Assembly (NCBI RefSeq): GCF_004959765.1
Contig: NZ_SJZD01000001.1
Coordinates: forward strand, 434,001 to 498,000
DNA length: 64,000 nucleotides
Source: Flavobacterium sp. H122
Lineage (GTDB): Bacteria > Bacteroidota > Bacteroidia > Flavobacteriales > Flavobacteriaceae
Direction: 5' to 3'
The notes beneath the pieces are model-generated. The model saw only the letters and a program-made list of their open reading frames with translations. It made no database searches and was not told where the DNA came from. Shown one piece after another: positions 27,892 to 36,694 of this stretch; positions within the stretch are counted from its first letter, which is position 1, and each line of letters starts with the position of its first letter. The position numbers and the translations under genes are program-made.

Positions 27892-28102
27892 AGTAAATCA
27901 AAATTCAATGTTACTACAATTTTTGCAATAAACCTAGCAACATCCGTATAGGCCGAATAATTCCAAAGCTTTAAAAAATCATTCAAAAAAGAAGAAACAT
28001 ATATTTCAACCAAAAAAATGGTATTACAGCGGTTTTTACTTCCGTTTTAATTCAGTTTTCATTAACTTCGGCATATAATATTAACTGTAAATATCCTGCA
28101 CT

Positions 28103-29965
28103 ATGCAAGAAGAATTGAATGATAACCTGCTGCAAGCAGATGGAAACGAAAACACTCAATCACAAACAGCTGTAAACGAAGCTATTGAGACTATTGAAAA
28201 TCTAAACGCTCAAGTCAGCGAAGATACTACTCTGGAAGCTGAACACGATATTCCAATGCAAAACTATGAAGCAATGGATATGGATAAGCTTGTGGTTGAA
28301 TTAGAGCATCTTATAGCTACTGATAAAATTATGGCAATCCGCAACCATGTTGAGGAAATTAAACATGCTTTTTTATCAAAGTACAATCATTTTATAGAAG
28401 AAAAGAAAGAAGAGTTTTTACATGACAATCCAAATTCTGATGAAGAATTTGAATATCATTCTCCTTTAAAATCTAAATTTGACTCGTTATACAACAGCTA
28501 CAAAAGCAGTAAGAACACACATTTCAAATCATTAGAATCAAAATTAAAATCAAATCTTCAGTTACGTTTAAATCTAATTGAAGAATTAAAAGGTTTAATT
28601 AATTCCAATGAAAACATAAAGGACCTTTTAAAACAATTCAACGACTTACGTGAGCGTTGGAAAAATGCAGGCTCTATCCCAAAAGACAAATACAATCACG
28701 TTTGGAACAATTACCATTTCCATGTAGAAAACTTTTATGACATTCTCCATCTTGACAGAGAAGCCCGTGATTTGGATTTCAAACATAATTTAGAGAAGAA
28801 AGTAAAAATCATTGAAAGAGCTAAAGAACTTTTAAATGATGCTGATGTTTTTAAAGCATTTAGAGAGTTACAACTTTTACATAAAGTCTGGAAAGAGGAA
28901 ATTGGTCCGGTTTCAAAAGAAAAACGTGATGAAATCTGGAATGCTTTCAGCGACGTTACAAAACAAATGCACGAAAAGCGTGAAGCTATGTTTGCGCAGC
29001 ACCGCGAAAGAGAAACTGAAAACCTGAACAGAAAAAAAGAAATTATAGCTCAAATTGAGCAGATTGCCACTGAAAAAATTGAAGTTCACTCAGCTTGGCA
29101 AGGACAAATAAACAAAGTTGAAGCGTTACGCAAAGCTTTTTTTGAAGCTGGTAAAGTTCCTGTTGATGTAAATGAACAAACCTGGACTGAATTTAAAAAT
29201 GCTGTCCGAAATTTCAATACCAATAAAAATTCTTTTTATAAAGACATCAAAAGAGAACAGCAGGCTAATCTTGACAGGAAAAATGCTTTAGTAGCTAAAG
29301 CTAAAGAACTGATGGAAAGCGACAATTTTGAAGCTACTACACCTGTAATGAAAAAAATCCAGGAAGACTGGAAACAAATAGGTCATGTTCCTAAGAAATT
29401 TTCAGATGCTGTTTGGGCTGAATTCAAAGAAGCCTGTAATCATTACTTTGACCGTTTACATGCTTTTAGAAATCAAAATGAAGCTGTAGAAGTAGAAGCT
29501 TTTGAAAAGAAAAAGGATTATATAGAAAAAGTAAAAGCATTTGAATTCACCGGCGATCATAAAACCGATTTAGATGCTATTAAAGCACATATTGAGACTT
29601 GGAAGAGTTTTGGCCGGGTTCCTTTTGCCCGCCGTCATATAGAAGGAAAATTCAACAAAGTCCTTGACGGATTATTTGAAAACTTAACTTCTAGTAAGAA
29701 AGATGCTGAAATGATGCGTTTTAACAATCGTTTGGAGCAGCTTGCCGGAGAAGGCAAACAGAAAATAGACAGTGAAAAAGTTTTCATCCAGCGCAAGGTT
29801 GAAGAAGTGCAGCATGAAATTTTCCAATTGGAAAACAACATCCAGTTCTTTGCCAATGCTAAAAAAGACAATCCTATGGTTGCTGAAGTAACCAAAAGTA
29901 TTGAACGTCACAAAGAAGAATTAGCTATGTGGAAAGAGAAACTGAAACAAATCAGGACTTTATAA
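28103..29965 (+). CDS. DUF349 repeat protein
   Basis: A 620-residue, highly charged, mostly helical cytoplasmic protein. It contains five or more DUF349 units, visible as repeats around LRERWKNAGSIPKDKYNHVW, LHKVWKEEIGPVSKEKRDEI, EAGKVPVDVNEQTWTEFKNA, WKQIGHVPKKFSDAVWAEFK and WKSFGRVPFARRHIEGKFNK. The last 70 residues look like coiled coil. No function is established for these Bacteroidota proteins. It ends at a strong bidirectional terminator (30006-30039). A near-consensus TAACTTCG lies 40 bases before the start. Confidence 0.9.
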   Translation: MQEELNDNLLQADGNENTQSQTAVNEAIETIENLNAQVSEDTTLEAEHDIPMQNYEAMDMDKLVVELEHLIATDKIMAIRNHVEEIKHAFLSKYNHFIEEKKEEFLHDNPNSDEEFEYHSPLKSKFDSLYNSYKSSKNTHFKSLESKLKSNLQLRLNLIEELKGLINSNENIKDLLKQFNDLRERWKNAGSIPKDKYNHVWNNYHFHVENFYDILHLDREARDLDFKHNLEKKVKIIERAKELLNDADVFKAFRELQLLHKVWKEEIGPVSKEKRDEIWNAFSDVTKQMHEKREAMFAQHRERETENLNRKKEIIAQIEQIATEKIEVHSAWQGQINKVEALRKAFFEAGKVPVDVNEQTWTEFKNAVRNFNTNKNSFYKDIKREQQANLDRKNALVAKAKELMESDNFEATTPVMKKIQEDWKQIGHVPKKFSDAVWAEFKEACNHYFDRLHAFRNQNEAVEVEAFEKKKDYIEKVKAFEFTGDHKTDLDAIKAHIETWKSFGRVPFARRHIEGKFNKVLDGLFENLTSSKKDAEMMRFNNRLEQLAGEGKQKIDSEKVFIQRKVEEVQHEIFQLENNIQFFANAKKDNPMVAEVTKSIERHKEELAMWKEKLKQIRTL

Positions 29966-30005
29966 AAACACTGTAACTTACACAGTTATTGAGATACTTC
30001 AAAAA

Positions 30006-30039
30006 CAAATAATCCCGGACAAATGTCCGGGATTATTTG
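30006..30039. terminator. Bidirectional terminator
   Basis: A perfect 16-base inverted repeat (CAAATAATCCCGGACA and its complement) separated by two bases, with T-rich tails on both strands. It sits between the convergent DUF349 gene and the gene ending at 30048, and can end both transcripts. Confidence 0.9.
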
Positions 30040-30047
30040 TTTTTGTC

Positions 30048-30776
30048 TTATTTAGTTTTTTCTTCCTGCGTTAAAGTGTTTTTTTTCAATGTTCCTTTAG
30101 GCACCCTCCGTATATTAAATTTAGCTTTGAAACCTGTTGCCAGCCCCCACATATCGCCTGTTATTAATTTAGTCTGCTCATCATAAAATCTGAATTCACC
30201 TGTATTTGGTGTATAAAGCCCTTCATTTAAGGCTTCTATTTCAATATGATTTATTCCTTCCATTAAGCCTAAATAAATTTTTTTGGTCACTCCATCCAAT
30301 TCTATAAAATCCCCAATAACTTTTCCATCAATCCAAACTCTAATCCTGTCTGCATCAACTTCACCAAAATCCCTGTAGGTAAAACTGATTGTTTCAGACT
30401 CAGTCACAAATTCTCCAAAGTATTGATGTCTTCGAAACTCTTTAGGATCCAGTGCTCCTTCTTTGATTTGAGGGGTCATGGATTTATTAAGTTTTTCGGC
30501 GTATTGTTTCCCAACATTTAAATCACTTCCTCCACCAGTCATTTGCATTTCTTTATCTTGTTGAGGCGGATCATACTTCTTAGGTGGCACTTTGAAAATT
30601 TTAGGCTCAAAAGGCTTATTTAACGAATATTGCGGGGCTGTAGTCTGATCTTCAGTCTTTTTCTTATCTGGTTCCGGAGTCTCAATACGCGGAATTTTAA
30701 GGGAAGGCAATTTCTTTCCGTCCTGGGCGAAAACTCCAAGAGAAATAAACAAGAGGAATACTATACTTTTTTGCAT
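30048..30776 (-). CDS. Secreted protein of unknown function, proline/lysine-rich N-terminal half
   Basis: A 242-residue exported protein with a signal peptide (cleavage near FAQ, residue 17). Residues 25-90 are rich in Pro, Lys and Glu and probably disordered. Residues 110-230 form a compact domain (TISFTYRDFGEVDADRIRVW, GLMEGINHIEIEALNEGLYT) that looks like a beta-sandwich found in Bacteroidota secreted proteins. I cannot name a function. Last gene of the minus-strand group mazG, esterase, ABM-like and this one. Confidence 0.75.
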   Translation of the reverse strand: MQKSIVFLLFISLGVFAQDGKKLPSLKIPRIETPEPDKKKTEDQTTAPQYSLNKPFEPKIFKVPPKKYDPPQQDKEMQMTGGGSDLNVGKQYAEKLNKSMTPQIKEGALDPKEFRRHQYFGEFVTESETISFTYRDFGEVDADRIRVWIDGKVIGDFIELDGVTKKIYLGLMEGINHIEIEALNEGLYTPNTGEFRFYDEQTKLITGDMWGLATGFKAKFNIRRVPKGTLKKNTLTQEEKTK

Positions 30777-30808
30777 ATTCGTTATAAATCAAAAATTATT
30801 CCAAAATA

Positions 30809-31108
30809 CTATTTGGTAAAACTATATTCTCGCTCTACTAAGCAAATTCGGGTGGTATAGGCTTCGTACCACTTTTCTCTCCCTAATTGCTGAGCTACCA
30901 AATGATCTACATTTGCTTTCCACTTTTTTATACTTTCTAAATCTTTCCAATAGGAAACAGTAATTCCTATTTCGTTTCTAGCCGATTCCACACTTATAAA
31001 ACCTTCCTGTTGTTGGGCTAGTTGTGTCATAAGTTCAGCCATCTCGGCATAGCCTTCTTCTATATGGGTTCGCTTTGAAGTGAATATCACTGCGTAATAG
31101 GGCTTCAT
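30809..31108 (-). CDS. Antibiotic-biosynthesis-monooxygenase (ABM) fold protein
   Basis: A 99-residue ferredoxin-like-fold protein: YYAVIFTSKRTHIEEGYAEM, QQEGFISVESARNEIGITVS and SYWKDLESIKKWKANVDHLV are typical of ABM-fold dimeric proteins. The family covers quinol or haem-degrading monooxygenases and many uncharacterised members, so the name does not imply antibiotic synthesis. Its start overlaps the stop of the esterase gene by four bases, so it is co-translated with it. Confidence 0.82.
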   Translation of the reverse strand: MKPYYAVIFTSKRTHIEEGYAEMAELMTQLAQQQEGFISVESARNEIGITVSYWKDLESIKKWKANVDHLVAQQLGREKWYEAYTTRICLVEREYSFTK

Positions 31109-31896
31109 ATTTTTAATGTTTCAAATGCTTTATAAACTGCTAAGTGCAAAATATCCCCATGATTAGCATCTCCAAAATAATGGAAATGACTTTCTATCTT
31201 TTTATTTTTTGATAAAATCTGAAAAAGTTTTTTGGCATCACTTTCCATAACTCTCCCTTCTTTACCCACACCTACAAACACTTTTGTTTTTTGATTGAAT
31301 TCAGGCTTTTCAAACTCGGCATTCCAAGTAAAAAGCGATTGTTTATCCCACCAAATACTTGGGCTAATTATAATGTAATTAGTAAACAACTTAGTTTTTT
31401 TATAAAGAATCTCTGTTGCCAAAAGTCCTCCTAACGATTGTCCAACAATTGTTCTTGAACTGGTTACTTTATATTTACTCTCGATAAATGGCTGTAATTC
31501 TTTTTCAATAAAATTGATAAACTTTTCTGATGATCCAGTGGTAGGAAAATCCTTTTTATCCTTTTCTATTGTTGTTGGGAATGTAAAATCTCTTTTTCTA
31601 TCCACATTTTCAATCCCAATTAAAATAGATTTAGAAACCATATTAACCCACTCGTAATTCCCATATTGAAGAATTCCAACTATATGAATAAAATCCTCAT
31701 TTGCAGAACCGTCTAACAAATAAATCACCGGATAATTTTGATTTGTATCATACCCTGCCGGAAGATAAACATTAATAGTTCGTTCTTCATTTAATTCTTC
31801 TGATTTTATAGTCTCAATTTTACCCAAGACAAAATCTTTTTGAGCAAGAATTAAATGACTAAAAAACAATAAAAACAATAGTATTATTTTTTTCAT
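31105..31896 (-). CDS. Secreted alpha/beta-hydrolase, esterase D/Fes-like
   Basis: Starting at the ATG at 31896 gives 263 residues with a proper signal peptide (MKKIILLFLLFFSHLILAQ). A longer frame from 31938 would place 14 charged residues before it and run into the mazG gene, so it is rejected. The catalytic serine is in VGQSLGGLLATE, and a late histidine is in FGDANHGDI, matching the putative esterase family that includes siderophore and acyl esterases. Secreted to periplasm or outside. Lies between mazG (10-base gap) and the ABM-like gene. Confidence 0.87.
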   Translation of the reverse strand: MKKIILLFLLFFSHLILAQKDFVLGKIETIKSEELNEERTINVYLPAGYDTNQNYPVIYLLDGSANEDFIHIVGILQYGNYEWVNMVSKSILIGIENVDRKRDFTFPTTIEKDKKDFPTTGSSEKFINFIEKELQPFIESKYKVTSSRTIVGQSLGGLLATEILYKKTKLFTNYIIISPSIWWDKQSLFTWNAEFEKPEFNQKTKVFVGVGKEGRVMESDAKKLFQILSKNKKIESHFHYFGDANHGDILHLAVYKAFETLKI

Positions 31897-31906
31897 CGTA
31901 GCTATT

Positions 31907-32683
31907 TTATAATCGTTTGGCTTCTTCCCAAAACACATCCATTTCTGCCAGGGTCATATCAGCAAGGTTTTTACCTAATTCATTTGCTTTTGACTCTAAA
32001 TACGTGAATCGTTTGATGAATTTCTTATTGGTTCTTTCCAAAGCGTCTTCGGGGTTGACTTTTAAAAAGCGGGCGTAATTAATCATGGAAAACATCACAT
32101 CGCCAAACTCTGATTCAATTTTATCCTGATCACCTGTCTGTACTTCCACCTGTAACTCAGTGAGTTCTTCCTGGACTTTTTCCCAAACCTGATGGGGTTC
32201 TTCCCAGTCAAACCCTACTCCTTTTACTTTATCCTGAATACGACTGGCTTTCACCATTGCCGGTAAACTATTAGGAACACCCTCAAGAACTGATTTTTTC
32301 CCTTCTTTAAGCTTCAACTTTTCCCAGTTTCGTTTTACTTCCTCTTCATCTTCTACCTCAACATCGCCGTAAATGTGCGGGTGACGGTGAATCAGCTTAT
32401 CACAAATATCATTGGCTACATCTGCTATATCAAAACTCTTTTCTTCACTGCCCAGTTTTGCATAGAAAACAATGTGGAGTAACAAATCGCCTAACTCCTT
32501 TTTAATCTCTTCTAAATTTTTATCTAAAATAGCATCCCCCAACTCATAGGTTTCTTCAATGGTTAAATGACGAAGCGATTCAAAAGTCTGCTTTTTATCC
32601 CAGGGACATTTTTCACGAAGATCATCTATGATGTCAAGCAATCTATTAAAGGCTTCCAGCTTTTGTGCGCGTGTGTTCATCAT
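31907..32683 (-). CDS. mazG: Nucleoside triphosphate pyrophosphohydrolase MazG
   Basis: House-cleaning NTP pyrophosphatase, 258 residues, with two MazG domains. The first has CPWDKKQTFESLRHLTIEET and EIKKELGDLLLHIVFYAKLG with the EExxE/ExxD metal site. The second has KVQEELTELQVEVQTGDQDK and EFGDVMFSMINYARFL. Both metal sites look complete. Hydrolyses non-canonical NTPs to monophosphates and pyrophosphate. First gene of a minus-strand group of four, preceded by the terminator of the DUF5606 gene. Confidence 0.96.
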   Translation of the reverse strand: MMNTRAQKLEAFNRLLDIIDDLREKCPWDKKQTFESLRHLTIEETYELGDAILDKNLEEIKKELGDLLLHIVFYAKLGSEEKSFDIADVANDICDKLIHRHPHIYGDVEVEDEEEVKRNWEKLKLKEGKKSVLEGVPNSLPAMVKASRIQDKVKGVGFDWEEPHQVWEKVQEELTELQVEVQTGDQDKIESEFGDVMFSMINYARFLKVNPEDALERTNKKFIKRFTYLESKANELGKNLADMTLAEMDVFWEEAKRL

Positions 32684-32714
32684 TTTGTTTTAGATGTTAC
32701 TAAATAACAAAAAA

Positions 32715-32741
32715 TCCTGCACTCGGTAATCAAATGCAGGA
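32715..32741 (-). terminator. Terminator after the DUF5606 gene
   Basis: TCCTGCA and TGCAGGA form a seven-base stem with a 13-base loop. On the minus strand it is followed by TTTTTTG. It separates the DUF5606 gene from mazG. Confidence 0.7.
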
Positions 32742-32765
32742 CTTATATTTTTGTTAAAATTTGGA

Positions 32766-33293
32766 TTATTCTTTAGCCTTAGCTGTTTTAGTCGCTTTCG
32801 CTTTTTTAGGCTTTTCTTCTGCCGTTTCATCAGCTGCTTCTTTTTTAGCTGCTTTAGCTTTCTTAGGTTTTTCTTCTTTTACTTCTTCTTTAGCCTCTTC
32901 TGCTGTTTCTTCTAAAGTAATCAGACCTTTTCCCTGAAGAATGTTGTACCAGTTCAATACTTTTTTAATATCCGAAGGATAAACTCTTTCCTGATCAAAA
33001 TCAGGCACTATTTCAGCAAAATAAGCTGTCATAGCCACTTTATCATCTTTCAATTTAGGTGCTTCGCCTCCATTTTCTTTCTTAGCAATAGCTCTCATTA
33101 CTTCTGCCAATGGTTTTTCTTCAGCGTAAGTGTACATTGAAATTTCAGACAATAAACTTACATTACTTTGCATACCTACCGTAACTTTTTTACCATCTAC
33201 TAATGATTCAGCAACGAAACCGGTTCTTGTCTGCATTTTTAAAGCGTATAATCCCGGTTTACCTGAAATAGCCAATATTCTTTCTAAATTCAT
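32766..33293 (-). CDS. DUF5606 protein with lysine/alanine tail
   Basis: A 175-residue cytoplasmic protein. Residues 1-125 (MNLERILAISGKPGLYALKM, VLNWYNILQGKGLITLEE) match the flavobacterial DUF5606 family. The last 45 residues are a repetitive Lys-Ala-Glu tail (EEKPKKAKAAKK twice), reminiscent of histone-H1-like tails, and may bind nucleic acid. This is only suggestive. Function unknown. Immediately upstream of def in the same direction, with its own terminator. Confidence 0.85.
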   Translation of the reverse strand: MNLERILAISGKPGLYALKMQTRTGFVAESLVDGKKVTVGMQSNVSLLSEISMYTYAEEKPLAEVMRAIAKKENGGEAPKLKDDKVAMTAYFAEIVPDFDQERVYPSDIKKVLNWYNILQGKGLITLEETAEEAKEEVKEEKPKKAKAAKKEAADETAEEKPKKAKATKTAKAKE

Positions 33294-33351
33294 CTTGATA
33301 TTTATTATATTTTATAACCTCTTTTTAAAACGAGGGGCAATAATATTACTT

Positions 33352-33933
33352 TTATTTGATTTTTGCAAAACGCATACGATAATCCGGTCTGGCTTTTCCT
33401 TCCATGATGTTTTGCAGTTTCTTTTTGATTAACGTCTTTTTTAGTGTAGATATTTTATCGGTAAACAAAACACCTTCAATGTGATCGTACTCGTGCTGGA
33501 TTACACGTGCAATCAGTCCATCATACACTTCGGTTTTCTTTTCAAAGTTTTCATCAAAGTACTCAATAGTAATCTGTTCATGACGGTACACGTCCTCACG
33601 CACATCAGGAATACTTAAACAACCTTCATTAAACGCCCACTCCTCACCTTCTTCTTTAAGGATTTTGGCATTAATAAACGTTTTTTTGAAACCTTTTAAT
33701 TGTGTTTCTTCTTCTTTAGACAAATCGTCGCTGTCACTAAAAGGTTCTGTATCTACTATAAAAAGGCGGATAGGCAATCCTACCTGAGGCGCAGCTAGTC
33801 CAACACCATGTGCATTGTACATCGTGTCATACATGTTTTGTATTACTTCCTTCAAATTAGGATATTCAGGAGTAATTTCAGCACCTACTTTTCTTAACAC
33901 CGGATCACCGTAACCTACAATTGGGTATATCAT
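33352..33933 (-). CDS. def: Peptide deformylase
   Basis: Metalloenzyme that removes the N-formyl group from nascent proteins. The 193 residues carry all three motifs: GVGLAAPQVG (motif 1), EGCLSIP (motif 2, with the metal-binding cysteine) and HEYDH (motif 3, two histidines and the catalytic glutamate). The insertion between motifs 1 and 2 (SDSDDLSKEEETQLKG) is normal for Bacteroidota. Preceded by a TACTTTTG -7 element at 33963-33970 on the minus strand. Confidence 0.98.
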   Translation of the reverse strand: MIYPIVGYGDPVLRKVGAEITPEYPNLKEVIQNMYDTMYNAHGVGLAAPQVGLPIRLFIVDTEPFSDSDDLSKEEETQLKGFKKTFINAKILKEEGEEWAFNEGCLSIPDVREDVYRHEQITIEYFDENFEKKTEVYDGLIARVIQHEYDHIEGVLFTDKISTLKKTLIKKKLQNIMEGKARPDYRMRFAKIK

Positions 33934-33962
33934 TTTATACGTTTTCGTTCAAATTAAGACTG

Positions 33963-33970
33963 CAAAAGTA
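33963..33970 (-). promoter_or_regulatory. -7 promoter element for def
   Basis: On the minus strand the sequence is TACTTTTG, matching TAnnTTTG, 29 bases before the def ATG and just after the mqo stop. Confidence 0.55.
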
Positions 33971-33980
33971 CAAAATACTT

Positions 33981-35477
33981 TTACACATTTAATTTCAATA
34001 CTTCATTTGTTTTTTGGCGAATTTGTTTCGTCAGTTCTGCATTATGGCTTAATGCCTGTCCAAATGAAGGTATCATTTCTTTAAATTTATTTTGCCAAGC
34101 CTCGCTTTTCATCTGCTCCGGGAAACATTTTTCCAACAGCTCAATCATAATCGAAGTTGCTGTTGAAGCTCCCGGCGAAGCTCCTAAAAGCACTGCCAAC
34201 GATCCATCTGCAGCCGAAACTACTTCGGTACCAAATTCCAATACACCGTTACCGTCTTTATCCTTCTTGATTACCTGAACACGTTGTCCGGCTGTTTCCA
34301 GCACCCAGTCTTCTTTTTTAGCTGACGGAACATACTCTTTCAAAGCTTTCATTCGGTCTTTTGACGATTGAAACACTTGCTCGATAAGGTATTTTGTCAA
34401 TGGAATGTTTTTCATTCCGGCGCCAAGCATTGGTCTGATATTATCTAACTCTATTGACTTAATTAAATCAAAATACGAGCCATTTTTCAGGAATTTAGTA
34501 GAAAAACCTGCGTACGGACCAAATAGCAATTCTTTTTTACCGTTGATTACACGGGTATCAATATGCGGCACCGACATAGGCGGTGCCCCAACCGATGCTT
34601 TACCGTACACTTTAACGGCATGTTTTTTAATCACTTCTTCGTTGGTACATTTTAACCATTGTCCGCTTACCGGGAAACCTCCGTAGCCTTCTCCTTCAGG
34701 GATGTTTGCTTTTTCCAACAACAATAATGAACCTCCTCCGGCTCCAATAAACACAAATGGAGTGTGGATTCTCTTCTTTTCACCTGACGTTAAATCTTTA
34801 ATTTTTAAACGCCATTTATTATCTTCTTTCTTTTTCAGTTTGCTTACTTCGTGGTTAAAATGAAGCGATACCCCGTCCAAAGATTCTAAATATTTAAATA
34901 TACTGCGGGTTAATGCCCCAAAGTTGACATCCGTTCCATATTTCATTGAAGTTGCCGCAATCTTATCTTTTGACTTGCGGCCTTCCATTACAAGCGGTGC
35001 CCAGTCTTTAACGACCTCAGCATCCTCTGTAAACTCCATTTCTTTGAATAACTCATACTGCTGTAAAGCCTCAAAACGTTTTTTAAGGTAATTTACATTA
35101 TCATCACCCCACACAAAACTTAAGTGCGGTACCGATTTGATGAATGTTTCAGGGTTTTTCAGCAAATTCTTTTCCACCAGATATGCCCATAACTGACGTG
35201 ATACTTCAAAAGCCTCCGAAATCTTCACGGCTTTTTTTACCTCTACCTCGCCATTTTCCAGTTCAGGGGTATAATTTAACTCACAAAAAGCGGCATGACC
35301 CGTACCGGCATTGTTCCATGCATCAGAACTTTCTGCTGCGGCTACGTCAAGGCGTTCGTAAATTTCAATTTTTAAATCGGGTTGTAATTCTTTTAGCAGT
35401 AAACCAAGGGTGGCACTCATGATGCCAGCGCCTATCAATACTACATCTGTTTCGTGATTTTGAGTTGCTGTTGTCAT
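33981..35477 (-). CDS. mqo: Malate:quinone oxidoreductase
   Basis: FAD-dependent, membrane-associated oxidation of malate to oxaloacetate with electrons passed to the quinone pool. The 498 residues match the family: FAD-binding VVLIGAGIMSATLGLLLKEL at the N-terminus, NNAGTGHAAFCELNYTPE (a strong Mqo signature), GGFPVSGQWLKC, and ASPGASTATSIMIELLEKCF near the C-terminus. It probably replaces or complements soluble malate dehydrogenase in the TCA cycle. Own -7 element at 35495-35502. Confidence 0.97.
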   Translation of the reverse strand: MTTATQNHETDVVLIGAGIMSATLGLLLKELQPDLKIEIYERLDVAAAESSDAWNNAGTGHAAFCELNYTPELENGEVEVKKAVKISEAFEVSRQLWAYLVEKNLLKNPETFIKSVPHLSFVWGDDNVNYLKKRFEALQQYELFKEMEFTEDAEVVKDWAPLVMEGRKSKDKIAATSMKYGTDVNFGALTRSIFKYLESLDGVSLHFNHEVSKLKKKEDNKWRLKIKDLTSGEKKRIHTPFVFIGAGGGSLLLLEKANIPEGEGYGGFPVSGQWLKCTNEEVIKKHAVKVYGKASVGAPPMSVPHIDTRVINGKKELLFGPYAGFSTKFLKNGSYFDLIKSIELDNIRPMLGAGMKNIPLTKYLIEQVFQSSKDRMKALKEYVPSAKKEDWVLETAGQRVQVIKKDKDGNGVLEFGTEVVSAADGSLAVLLGASPGASTATSIMIELLEKCFPEQMKSEAWQNKFKEMIPSFGQALSHNAELTKQIRQKTNEVLKLNV

Positions 35478-35494
35478 TCTAAAAAATTGTGGTG

Positions 35495-35502
35495 CAAAGA
35501 TA
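35495..35502 (-). promoter_or_regulatory. -7 promoter element for mqo
   Basis: Minus-strand TATCTTTG matches TAnnTTTG, 17 bases upstream of the mqo start codon. Confidence 0.6.
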
Positions 35503-35571
35503 CAGTCTAAAAAGCAAAATTTTTGCTAAATTTTAAGGAATCACAAGATTTTACAAATATTTTAAAAAAAG

Positions 35572-35988
35572 TTAAATCATTTTCCGACTTAGATAATCGC
35601 GAAGCATAATTGTTGCGGAAATTTCATCAATAAGGGCTTTATTTTGCCGTTGTTTCTTTTTTAAACCACTGTCGATCATGGTTTGAAATGCCATCTTTGA
35701 GGTAAAACGTTCGTCGACCCTAATTACTTTCATATCAGGAAACTGGATTTTGAATTTTTCCACAAAAGCTTCGACTAAGGGAGCACTCTCTGACGGCTGT
35801 CCGTTCATTTGTTTTGGATCCCCAATTAAGACGCTGATTACCTCCTCTTTTTTGAAGTAATCCTGCAGAAAACTCATCAACGTTTCTGAAGGTACAGTAG
35901 TCAATCCAGAAGCGATGATTTGTAATTCATCTGTTACGGCAATCCCGGTTCTTTTGATCCCATAATCAATGGCTAAGATTCGTGGCAT
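35572..35988 (-). CDS. ruvX: RuvX/YqgF Holliday-junction-resolvase-like nuclease
   Basis: A 138-residue RNase H-fold protein of the YqgF family, involved in 16S rRNA 5'-end processing and possibly in recombination. LAIDYGIKRTGIAVTD carries the first acidic residue, GDPKQMNGQPSE is typical, and VDERFTSKMA holds the later acidic residue. Length is normal. It is the last backbone gene before the repeat-rich spacer and the first cassette array. A -7 element at 35999-36006 precedes it. Confidence 0.95.
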   Translation of the reverse strand: MPRILAIDYGIKRTGIAVTDELQIIASGLTTVPSETLMSFLQDYFKKEEVISVLIGDPKQMNGQPSESAPLVEAFVEKFKIQFPDMKVIRVDERFTSKMAFQTMIDSGLKKKQRQNKALIDEISATIMLRDYLSRKMI

Positions 35989-35998
35989 GTTTTTTTAG

Positions 35999-36006
35999 CA
36001 AAGGTA
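35999..36006 (-). promoter_or_regulatory. -7 promoter element for ruvX
   Basis: Minus-strand TACCTTTG matches TAnnTTTG, ten bases before the ATG at 35988, so the leader would be very short. Confidence 0.55.
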
Positions 36007-36024
36007 GGGAAAGTTGTGGATATG

Positions 36025-36186
36025 TGGCTTCGAGAACCTCAGCCACCGATGGGAGGCTAAGAAACCAGCCTCAGCCACCGATTTGATGTTTGGCTTCGAG
36101 AACCTCAGCCAACATCGACTCCGCTCAGCTAACATCGACTCCGCTCAGCCAACATCTGCTCCGCTCAGCTAACGTCGTCTTCAGTC
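36025..36186 (+). repeat. 21-base duplicates and 20-base tandem repeats
   Basis: An identical 21-base element occurs at 36025-36045 and 36091-36111 (starts TGGCTTCGAG, ends CTCAGCCA). It is followed by a 20-base tandem, units starting at 36111, 36131, 36151 and 36171, consensus AACATCGACTCCGCTCAGCY, the last one diverged. Units share the word CTCAGC with the 21-base element. Confidence 0.8.
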
Positions 36187-36258
36187 AACCCTGACTCCGC
36201 GTTGAACCAGCGTTGAACAAACGTGTTTTTTGTTTGTTATTTTTGTATTGGGTAGTGT

Positions 36259-36323
36259 ACGGCACTTTGACGGCACTTTGACGGCACTTTAACGGCACTT
36301 TGATGGCACTTTGATGGCACTCT
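36259..36323 (+). repeat. Six tandem 11-base units
   Basis: ACGGCACTTTG repeated at 36259, 36270, 36281, 36292, 36303 and 36314 with small changes (A at the last base in unit 3, ATGG in units 5 and 6, last unit truncated). The period is close to one DNA helical turn. Confidence 0.85.
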
Positions 36324-36580
36324 AGAGAAATGGAAAAATAGTGTTTAGTGCTGGATGGTTTTTGATGAATTTTTACAAACTAAAGAGAAGAGAGAAGAGA
36401 GAATAGAGAAAAGAAAAAAGAGGAAAGAGGAAAGAGGAAAGACAAATAACAAATAACAAATGACAAATAAACGAAACCCAAAACCATCAAACCATATAAC
36501 CATATAACCGAATAACCAAATCAACAAATAATCGAATAATCTGACAAACAAAAAATATAGTGGATTTGTAAAAATAATAG

Positions 36581-36588
36581 TACATTTG
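36581..36588 (+). promoter_or_regulatory. -7 promoter element upstream of the ABC-3C-like genes
   Basis: TACATTTG matches TAnnTTTG, 106 bases before the ATG at 36695. A transcript from here would include the palindrome at 36607-36638. Confidence 0.45.
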
Positions 36589-36605
36589 AAAATATGCTGT
36601 TTATA

Positions 36606-36666
36606 GCGCATATACAACCTATTTTGGGTGTATAAGCGATAAAAAGTAGCGCATATAAATAAGTTG
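36606..36666 (+). repeat. Left-end sequence of array 1: palindrome, GCGCATATA repeats and junction
   Basis: GCGCATATA occurs at 36606-36614 and 36649-36657. The 13-base arms at 36607-36619 and 36626-36638 pair at 11 positions around a six-base loop. The junction GCGCATATAAATAAGTTG (36649-36666) matches 14 of 18 positions with the corresponding sequence at the left end of array 2 (57569-57586). This shared left edge is what an insertion site (attI-like) would look like; the role is inference. Confidence 0.5.
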
Positions 36667-36694
36667 GCGGTAAGCTTAAAAAAAACAGAACAGA

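Larger units (their letters stand above)
36007..36694. other. 688-base repeat-rich non-coding spacer between ruvX and the first array
   Basis: No credible gene. In order it holds two copies of a 21-base element, a 20-base tandem repeat (four units), an 11-base tandem repeat (six units), a purine-only-like tract of GA repeats near 36371-36441, short AACAAAT and ACCATATA repeats to 36540, a -7 promoter element, and an imperfect palindrome with GCGCATATA copies. The open frame 36345-36716 on the minus strand is a by-product of the purine tract. Confidence 0.75.

Noticed and set aside
36025..36323. Repeats read as a CRISPR array
   Set aside because: Units are contiguous tandems of 20 and 11 bases with no spacers and no cas genes nearby.
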